From CAG-390 sp045544735 (GTDB lineage Bacteria > Bacillota > Clostridia > Oscillospirales > CAG-272), in assembly GCA_045544735.1 (NCBI GenBank), contig JAZPZM010000070.1, positions 1-46,719 of the forward strand: DNA of 46,719 nt. Direction: 5' to 3'. Position 1 is the first letter of the stretch; each line of letters begins with the position of its first letter. The position numbers were made by a program, and so were the translations under genes. Under the pieces are notes generated by a model that ran no database searches, had not been told where the DNA came from, and worked only from the letters and a program-made list of their open reading frames with translations. Of the stretch, positions 40,659 through 46,719 are shown one piece after another.

Positions 40659-43600
40659 TTAATCAATAACGGTTACTGCGCCTGCAACGTAGGAGCTTAC
40701 AAGAAGCAGGTCAAGCGAGGTAAATACGCCGTCGCTGTTGGCATCAGCCGCATAAGCGTAGATGCCGTGGGGTGCTTCATCATCGACCATAGCGTTCTTA
40801 AGCTCAACGTAGTCGCCCGACGTGATAGCTCCGTCGCCGTCAAGGTCGCCGACGATGGCGATAATAACGGTATCAACTACGAGTCCGTCAACGGTAAGGG
40901 TTACGGTGCTGCCCGTTCCCGTGCCGTTTATGGTGATACCCGTATCGTTGGTAATGTTCTTGCGCAGCTCGTCAGCGAGCGTATCTGCGCTCACGCCGTA
41001 AAGCACGCCGCCCGAAATGGTAAGTCCCGAACTTTCGCTTACGGTTATGGAGTACTCTGCGTTTGAGGTATCGATGTTAAGGAATACGGCAGGTACGGGG
41101 TAGCCGTCGTTTATGCTTGCGTTGTAGATGAATACCTTGGAGTTGAGCGTGGTTGCAAAGTTCTGCGTCTTCATGCTCGACGCATCCCATTTTTCAACGG
41201 TGCCAGAGCCTGCCGCATTCGACCAATCGCTGTACGCATCCATAAACGCCTGCTGGTAGTATGCGTTTCCGCGCACGTAGTAGGTGTTGGTGATGGTCAT
41301 ATAGCCCGTAGTCTTGTAAGAGCCTACGACACCCGCGCCGCCCATAGCGTAGGCTACGGTATCACCCGTGTTGTAGCAGTTGACGATGTTGACGCGGGAC
41401 GAGCCCGAGTATCCGACGAGTCCGCCGATGTGGCCCTTAGAGGGGCTTGACGCCTGACCTACAGCGACGATAACGTGACCTCTGTTGAAGGAGTTGGTGA
41501 AATTGTTAGTTACGTCGTTCGCATAGGACTGACCTACAAAACCGCCGACGATGGGGGAATCGGTGCAGGTGGTGGAAACTATACCGAAGTTACCGCTGGA
41601 GGTAATGGTCGTGCCCGAAGCAAGACCTGCAATAGAGCCGACCTTAGTGCCGACGCTCTGTACCTCTGTGTACGTAAAGCATCCCGTAATGGTGCAGTTC
41701 TCGGCAGTGCCGACAAGTGCGCCAAGATACATCGCGCCGTTTACACAGCCGCCCGCGAGGGTAAGGTTCTTTATGGTCGCGCCCTGCGCGTAGCCGAAGA
41801 GACCAACGTAGCTGTTAGTATTGCCAAGGTCGATGTAAAGGTTCTTTATGGTCTTATTGTTGCCGTCGAACGTGCCCATAAACTTATTGCAGGTCGCGCC
41901 CGAGTCAACGTACTCGGCAATGTTACCGCCGATGGGGGTAAAGGGAACGAGCTTCATATCAATATTCGCGTCAAGGCGGAACGTCTTGCCCTTGAAGCCG
42001 TTCATTTTTCCGACGTTTTCGGACATCCAAACGAGGTTGCCCGCTTCGGTGATGGAGTAAACTCCGTTAGTGAGCGTGGGCTCAACTGCCGCGATGGTGG
42101 TGCTTACCTCAACCGCGCCAAAGAGTCTGAAGGTCTTGTTATAAACGGTAGAGCCGCTGTTGTTAACTGCGGTTATCTTTGCGTAATCGCCCGAAAGCAG
42201 AACGTTTACTGCCGTTCCGACCGAGGAGGAGGACTTGTATCCGCCGCCCTTGACGGAAAGCACGTTGCCGTCGGTAATGCTGACACCAAAGCTTCCCGCG
42301 CTGTCGTTACCTGACATAAACAGGTCTGCGCCCTTGGCTTCGAGAGCCTCGCGCCAAGAGTAGCCCGATTTTGCATCGTAGGTGTCAAGCGGAATGTGCG
42401 AAAGGACCACGGTGGTCTTGTCCTCGTCAAGAGTGAGGGAGTTTATCCACTCATTCTGTTCAGCAAGGTACGTGTCGCCAACGTAAAGCGAGCTGTGAGA
42501 GCTTGCGATAGAGAGGGTATCGACTACGACGAAGGTGTAGTTGTCGTAATCAACGGTGTAGTAGAAATCGTCAAGCGAGAGATATCTCGGAAGCTGGGAT
42601 ACGTACTGACCGAGGTTGTCGCGGTCGCCGCGTACGTAAACGACGGGGTGCGCCGAGCCCGAAATGTCAGCAAGACCGTCGAGCATCGTTTCAATGGATT
42701 CTGCGTTGTTGTTTACTGCGCGGGAGTCACCGTTGGCGATAATGAGCGCGGGGCTCGTTCCGAGCGCCGCAACTGCCGCGGCAACGGTCTCCTCGGTATT
42801 GTTAGACGAGCTTGAGATAAGGTCGGGAACGTTAAATACGTTTACCGCCGCGCCCGAATCTCTGTTTTCAAAGACGTAGTAGTAGCTAAGACAGCTCGTG
42901 CCCTTTCCGTGATGGTTGGGGTCGTGGCGCGTACATTCGATACCGCCGACGCGGTAGACGTTGTTATTGAGGTGCGCTTTGGGAATTTGTATCGTGTGTA
43001 GCGTGTCGTACGTTCGCCGTCCGCCGCCCGATTCGTCAAAGACCTTGTAGGTGGTGTCGAGATACGAGTATTCGACGAAGCCCATAGTTCGCGCGCTGGT
43101 TGCGAAGCAAACGGTGTAGTAGTCGGGGTCGCCCGTCTCAAATACGACGGGGTGTGCGGTAAAGGAAAGTCCGATAGAGGTGATAGCGGTCTTCTGGTTG
43201 AGACCGAAATCAACGGGAGCGTACTTGGATGCGGAAGCCTTGGTGCTGCTGATGCTGATCGACTTGTCAAGCTTTGTGTTACCGTTCTGGCTTGCAACGC
43301 GAACGTCAAGCGTCTTAGAGCCCGAGGAATCCTTCGTAAACTTCAGACGAGCCGCCGTAACGTCACCCGTCGAGCCGTAGGGGTCGCCGCCCATTATGAG
43401 CTGCGGGAAGTTCAGGCTGTACGAGCCCGATGCCTTCCACGAGGTAGAGTGGTAGTGACCGCAGATACCGAAGTGGAGTCCGAGAGCGTTGAGCTGGGGA
43501 ACGAAGGAAATGCCCGTTGCGTTAAGGTTTCCGAGGTTGGGTATGTGGTAGATAGCCATACGGAACGGCTTGGAGGAGGGGGTAAGGGTGGAGAGCCACG

Positions 43601-44489
43601 CCTTTTCGTTCTTAAGGTACTCCTTGAAGTTTACGGTGTCACCGTACTCAACGTGGGTGTCTACCTTGTCCTCGCCCGTATCCATAACGACGCCGTAGAA
43701 GGGGCCGTACTCAAAATCGTAGTAAAACTCGCCCGTCTCGGTGGGGAAATAGTCACGGAGCATCGCGGCGTAGCGTCCGCGCGTTTCGTGGTTACCGCGG
43801 CAGTAAACGACGGGGAACTGTCCGCGGGAAACTTTACCGATAAGACCGAATACGTTGTTGATGATATCGTCCTTGTTTCTTGAATACGTTGCGATATCAC
43901 CCGTAAATGCGATAAGGTCGGGGCGAGTGGAGAACTGCTTTGCCGCCTTCATCGCGCGGTCGGGATAGCTGTGCGTATCGGTTATCTGGAGAACGTTGAA
44001 TTCGTCCTCGCTTGCGTATTTGTTGAGCTTAAGAGGGCCGCAGGAAATGGTCGTGCCGTAGGTCAGCGTCGTGGCGTTGTTGGTGCTTACGACCTGAGAA
44101 TAAACGGTGTAGGTGTTATCGAGTATATGCTCGTGCGGCACCTTTACGACGTGGATGTTCTCGTTGGTCTTGGCAATACCTGCCATCTCGTCGTAGACGG
44201 TGTAGGATTTGCCCTGATAGGTGTATTTGATGTAGCCCGTACCCGTAAAGTTGGTTACCCAAATTACGGCGTAGCCGTCGCCCATCTCAAATACGGTGGG
44301 GGTTGCTCTGAACTTGTACGAGTCTGACGTACCGCTCGTCGGGATGCTGTAGGATGCGGGATCGAAGGCGGACGTCTCAATGGACGTGAAATCCAGAACG
44401 CCGACGAACATCGAACAGAACATCACAAATGAAAGCAGAGCTGACAAGAGGCGTGAAACGCCCTTTTTCGAAACAGCTTGTGTGTTCAT
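40659..44489 (-). CDS. Dockerin-bearing phosphoesterase with GLUG-type repeats
   Basis: The 1276-residue product is the longest paralogue. The N-terminal half is collinear with the protein at 37787: active phosphoesterase (TDTHS at about 166, FTGD, RGNHE, YHIP, GHYHS at about 345) and degenerate copy (VPDL at about 553, GDS, RGDRD at about 623, SGNDS at about 730). Residues about 800-1075 are an inserted beta-helix-like region of GLUG-type repeats (FMGTFDGNNKTIKNL, YVGLFGYAQGATIKNL, GALVGTAENC, GGFVGQS, GGLVGYSG). A type I dockerin (about 1208-1276; DLDGDGAITSGD and DANSDGVFTSLD) ends it. AAAGGAG lies before ATG 44489. It starts the two-gene dockerin transcript. Confidence 0.88.
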   Translation of the reverse strand: MNTQAVSKKGVSRLLSALLSFVMFCSMFVGVLDFTSIETSAFDPASYSIPTSGTSDSYKFRATPTVFEMGDGYAVIWVTNFTGTGYIKYTYQGKSYTVYDEMAGIAKTNENIHVVKVPHEHILDNTYTVYSQVVSTNNATTLTYGTTISCGPLKLNKYASEDEFNVLQITDTHSYPDRAMKAAKQFSTRPDLIAFTGDIATYSRNKDDIINNVFGLIGKVSRGQFPVVYCRGNHETRGRYAAMLRDYFPTETGEFYYDFEYGPFYGVVMDTGEDKVDTHVEYGDTVNFKEYLKNEKAWLSTLTPSSKPFRMAIYHIPNLGNLNATGISFVPQLNALGLHFGICGHYHSTSWKASGSYSLNFPQLIMGGDPYGSTGDVTAARLKFTKDSSGSKTLDVRVASQNGNTKLDKSISISSTKASASKYAPVDFGLNQKTAITSIGLSFTAHPVVFETGDPDYYTVCFATSARTMGFVEYSYLDTTYKVFDESGGGRRTYDTLHTIQIPKAHLNNNVYRVGGIECTRHDPNHHGKGTSCLSYYYVFENRDSGAAVNVFNVPDLISSSSNNTEETVAAAVAALGTSPALIIANGDSRAVNNNAESIETMLDGLADISGSAHPVVYVRGDRDNLGQYVSQLPRYLSLDDFYYTVDYDNYTFVVVDTLSIASSHSSLYVGDTYLAEQNEWINSLTLDEDKTTVVLSHIPLDTYDAKSGYSWREALEAKGADLFMSGNDSAGSFGVSITDGNVLSVKGGGYKSSSSVGTAVNVLLSGDYAKITAVNNSGSTVYNKTFRLFGAVEVSTTIAAVEPTLTNGVYSITEAGNLVWMSENVGKMNGFKGKTFRLDANIDMKLVPFTPIGGNIAEYVDSGATCNKFMGTFDGNNKTIKNLYIDLGNTNSYVGLFGYAQGATIKNLTLAGGCVNGAMYLGALVGTAENCTITGCFTYTEVQSVGTKVGSIAGLASGTTITSSGNFGIVSTTCTDSPIVGGFVGQSYANDVTNNFTNSFNRGHVIVAVGQASSPSKGHIGGLVGYSGSSRVNIVNCYNTGDTVAYAMGGAGVVGSYKTTGYMTITNTYYVRGNAYYQQAFMDAYSDWSNAAGSGTVEKWDASSMKTQNFATTLNSKVFIYNASINDGYPVPAVFLNIDTSNAEYSITVSESSGLTISGGVLYGVSADTLADELRKNITNDTGITINGTGTGSTVTLTVDGLVVDTVIIAIVGDLDGDGAITSGDYVELKNAMVDDEAPHGIYAYAADANSDGVFTSLDLLLVSSYVAGAVTVID

Positions 44490-44536
44490 CGTTTTCTCCT
44501 TTCGTTTAACACAAAAACAAACGCTAATTCAAGTTA

Positions 44537-44565
44537 ATGATATCATATAAGGAAGAAAAAGTCAA
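44537..44565 (-). promoter_or_regulatory. Promoter of the dockerin phosphoesterase pair
   Basis: On the minus strand TTGACT, 17 bp, TATCAT, about 45 bases before the start. Confidence 0.65.
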
Positions 44566-44683
44566 ATGTTTTTTTGATTTTTTTGTGCAATTCTTGCATT
44601 TTTGATAAAAAAATAACGCTCATTTGGGCAAAATCAACAAGGATTCTTTTCGCAGGTCTCATAAATAAAACAAGTGATACGCG

Positions 44684-45623
44684 GAAAACGCGAAGCGTTT
44701 TCAGTGATATCCACCTACGGTGGATGAAATACGGCTTCGCCGTAATGATGTTGCGCCGTGAGCGCAAATGATGTCGCCTTTGGCAAATGATGTGGGCTTT
44801 GCCCAATGATGTTGCGGCGTTGCCGCAAATGAAGGAAGCTTTTTGCCAAAAGGCAAAAAGCATTCCTATTGAGAAAGCGAACAGCGCACCCACTTGCGTC
44901 ATTCCGAAGTTTTTTAAAGAGAGCGGGAACGGCGCAACCTTTAGCGTCATTCCGAAGTCGCGGAGCGTTGTTCCGCGCCGCGACGAGCGAATCTCGCAAA
45001 AATTCCGCAGAATTTTTGCGCTTGATGTTAGAACCAAACTTTTCCTTTTAGGACTCTCGCCGTGTGCTACGGCTACATAAAAAAGCGGTGGTTTACATTT
45101 GCCTCGCCCTTTGGGAGAGGTAGCGAAGCGGCGCGAGGGTAGTGAATGACACCACGGGGTGGTGTCGGAGCCCGAGCGTGACCGAGCCGAAGCGAGAATT
45201 GTCGGCGTAGCCGACGGAGAGGGCTTACGCGCCCCCTCTCAGTCGCTAACGCGCCAGCTCTCCCTGAGGGAGAGCCTTATGTCTGCAATCGCCTCAAATA
45301 GTGCGTAGCCGTATTTTTTGGTGCTAATCCCTAATAAATCAATTCAGTGCAAACATCAAGCGCCGTTTTTCTGCGGAAAAACGGCGAGATTTGCTCCCCG
45401 TGGCGCGGAACAACGCGCCACGGCTTCGGAATGACGCGCGAGAGTGCGCTATTCCCGCTCTCTTTAAAGAACTTCGGAATGACGCTAAAAATTGCCCCTT
45501 TCCCGCCTTTTTTTGCAGCGTCTTCGGGATGTCGCAAAGAAAACGCATAGCGTTTTCAATGATATCCACCTGCGGTGATGATATCCGACTTCGTCGTGAT
45601 CCCATGCCAATCCTTCGGATTGG
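44684..45623. repeat. Composite non-coding element, copy 2
   Basis: Left hairpin array (44684-44861; words GTGAT, GAAAT, then AATGATG four times), 86-nt arm (44944-45029), one core copy carrying an insert (45097-45282), inverted arm (45352-45437), and right hairpin array (45539-45623). Extra copies of the arm's outer end (TTCCGAAGT.. and CTTTAAAGA) lie beside both arms. No gene in this stretch is credible. Confidence 0.75.
45097..45282 (+). repeat. 107-nt core repeat, third copy with 79-nt insert
   Basis: The copy is 186 nt long, exactly 107 plus 79. The insert (45122-45200) sits between GGGAGAGGT and GTCGGCGTAGCCGAC and has its own palindromes (ACACCAC-GGG-GTGGTGT). Confidence 0.85.
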
Positions 45624-45625
45624 AT

Positions 45626-45665
45626 AACAAAAATAGGCATCGCGGATGCGATACCTATTTTTGTT
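45626..45665. terminator. Bidirectional terminator
   Basis: AACAAAAATAGG and further pairs with one mismatch form an 18-bp stem, with A and T runs outside. It ends the GNAT gene on the minus strand. Confidence 0.75.
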
Positions 45666-45743
45666 GCGAAAGAACAGTAAAAAGGTGTGTGATTTTTGCT
45701 CTATTAACTACTCGACAAATTGGAATTTGAATTAGTCATTCTG

Positions 45744-46199
45744 TTACTTATCGATAATTTTATATAAGCTCACAGGTGTACCTTCTTCTTGAAATCCCAG
45801 CTTCTTATAAAAAGAATATGCTTGTTTATCTGTTTCGGTTTGCAGGAAAAAGCACCGAATCCCTTTTTTCTTTATATCTTCTTCAATGTATTGTAAAAAT
45901 CTGGAACCTGTTCCTTTGCCCTGTTCTTTTCTGGAAACACCCAGCCACTGTATATAGTAGTTTGTACCTTCCCAATAATGATTGATTTTCCCAATGGAAA
46001 AAGCAATCATTTTACCGTTTTTATATAATCCATAATTCAATGCATTGTATGTGCCTGCATTCTCACGGATATATTCTTTGAGTTGCTTTTCATTAGACCA
46101 ATCATGATTCCATGGTTCTCCTTCAAATACTTCCTTAAATAAAGTCATTATTTCTTTGAAGTTCGTTTCATTCAAGATAATCAATTTCTCATCCTTCAT
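45744..46199 (-). CDS. GNAT-family N-acetyltransferase
   Basis: Transfers an acetyl group from acetyl-CoA to an amine. The 151-residue product has the GNAT fold: the strand-4/helix-3 region GVSRKEQGKGTGSRFL (about 87-102) contains the Q/RxxGxG/A acetyl-CoA loop, and YSFYKKLGFQ is the usual C-terminal motif. The sequence resembles aminoglycoside 6'-type acetyltransferases in its YIQWLGV strand, but resistance cannot be concluded. AAAGGA precedes the start. The gene is clearly more AT-rich than the rest of this half of the window, which suggests transfer. Confidence 0.85.
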   Translation of the reverse strand: MKDEKLIILNETNFKEIMTLFKEVFEGEPWNHDWSNEKQLKEYIRENAGTYNALNYGLYKNGKMIAFSIGKINHYWEGTNYYIQWLGVSRKEQGKGTGSRFLQYIEEDIKKKGIRCFFLQTETDKQAYSFYKKLGFQEEGTPVSLYKIIDK

Positions 46200-46259
46200 G
46201 TTCTATCCTTTCAATACCAGCATCTCATTGTTTAGTCATTATGATATATATATTGGTAT

Positions 46260-46700
46260 TTATCGTTTTAATCGAACGAGATATTCCGTTGTATCTTCTT
46301 CAAGCTTTTTATCAGTTGTCACATTAAAACCGTGTCGCTTATAAAAGCGAATGGCGCGGACATTCTTTTCTAATGCCCATAATGTGTTCGCTTTGTGTTC
46401 CACGATTGCATATTTCAAAAGAGATGAACCGATAGATTTACCTTGCAATGCAGGTTCTACAAAAAGTTTCTTTATCTCACTATTCTCAATTTGAATGACG
46501 CCTTTAATAGCACCATCATCATATACCCACATATTCCCAACAACGTCCTCATATTGTTTGGCAACCTTTGAAACTTGGAGTTCATTGAAGTAATAATCAT
46601 CGTTTTGGAATATAGGATAAAAGTTCAATCTGTAATTAAATATCACTATCTCTGCTATTCGTGATAAATCAGCGATAGTCGCTTGTCTGACATTCTCCAT
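46260..46700 (-). CDS. GNAT-family N-acetyltransferase
   Basis: The 146-residue product starts in the usual GNAT way (VRQATIADLSRIAEI), has the acetyl-CoA loop EPALQGKSIGSSLL (about 82-95) and ends with ALEKNVRAIRFYKRHGF. The substrate is unknown. AGGTGTGAG precedes ATG 46700. It lies 60 bases upstream of the second GNAT gene on the same strand and has the same AT-rich codon use, so the pair probably arrived together. The window ends 19 bases past its start, so its promoter is not visible. Confidence 0.85.
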   Translation of the reverse strand: MENVRQATIADLSRIAEIVIFNYRLNFYPIFQNDDYYFNELQVSKVAKQYEDVVGNMWVYDDGAIKGVIQIENSEIKKLFVEPALQGKSIGSSLLKYAIVEHKANTLWALEKNVRAIRFYKRHGFNVTTDKKLEEDTTEYLVRLKR

Positions 46701-46719
46701 ATCTCACACCTACAAATTC

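Overview
The window reads as a chromosomal segment of an uncultured Gram-positive anaerobe, most likely a gut or rumen Clostridia (Bacillota). The reasons are the consensus sigma-A promoters (TTGACA, 17 bp, TATAAT), strong AGGAG ribosome sites, the rlmH/walJ pair, lipoproteins, VanY- and M23-type wall enzymes, dockerin modules, araM-type glycerol-1-phosphate dehydrogenase, and short dispersed hairpin repeats. No intact tRNA or rRNA gene, CRISPR array, transposase, integrase or phage module was found.

Layout. (1) 0-6.7 kb is an AT-rich island of eight small predicted membrane proteins and one lipoprotein. Several carry near-identical upstream modules (promoter plus an extended Shine-Dalgarno) and repeated terminator-hairpin modules, so the island looks like a set of one-gene cassettes. 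(2) 6.8-10.7 kb holds a GH43-like gene, then an XRE repressor divergent from a three-gene zinc-ribbon/membrane operon with two identical operators, closed by the orphan 3' tail of a second GH43 gene. (3) 10.8-15.8 kb has a double-M23 surface protein, a VanY-type carboxypeptidase and a TIM-barrel sugar isomerase-like gene. (4) 15.8-24.6 kb has serS (broken by a one-base deletion), two tandem paralogous lipoproteins, a DUF1934-like gene divergent from araM/egsA, a CPBP protease, a small lipoprotein and a phosphohexomutase. (5) 24.8-31.3 kb is a minus-strand operon galK, membrane protein, walJ-like, rlmH, WG-repeat protein, followed by a MITE-like element and a radical SAM gene. (6) 31.4-35 kb has a VOC protein, a composite non-coding repeat element, mnmE and a membrane protein. 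(7) 35.2-44.5 kb has three tandem minus-strand surface metallophosphoesterases, each with an active and a degenerate phosphoesterase half; two end in dockerins and one in a membrane anchor. (8) 44.6-46.7 kb has a second composite repeat element and two AT-rich GNAT genes.

The feature most likely to be undescribed is the repeat system. Arrays of short hairpins with a shared vocabulary of stems but changing loops are separated by an array-specific word of 6-8 bases. In several arrays the word switches to its reverse complement halfway, so two half-arrays face each other. In the two composite elements of about 950 bp, hairpin arrays flank a pair of inverted 86-nt arms around a 107-nt core. Housekeeping genes are called with high confidence; the small membrane proteins have no function that can be read from sequence.
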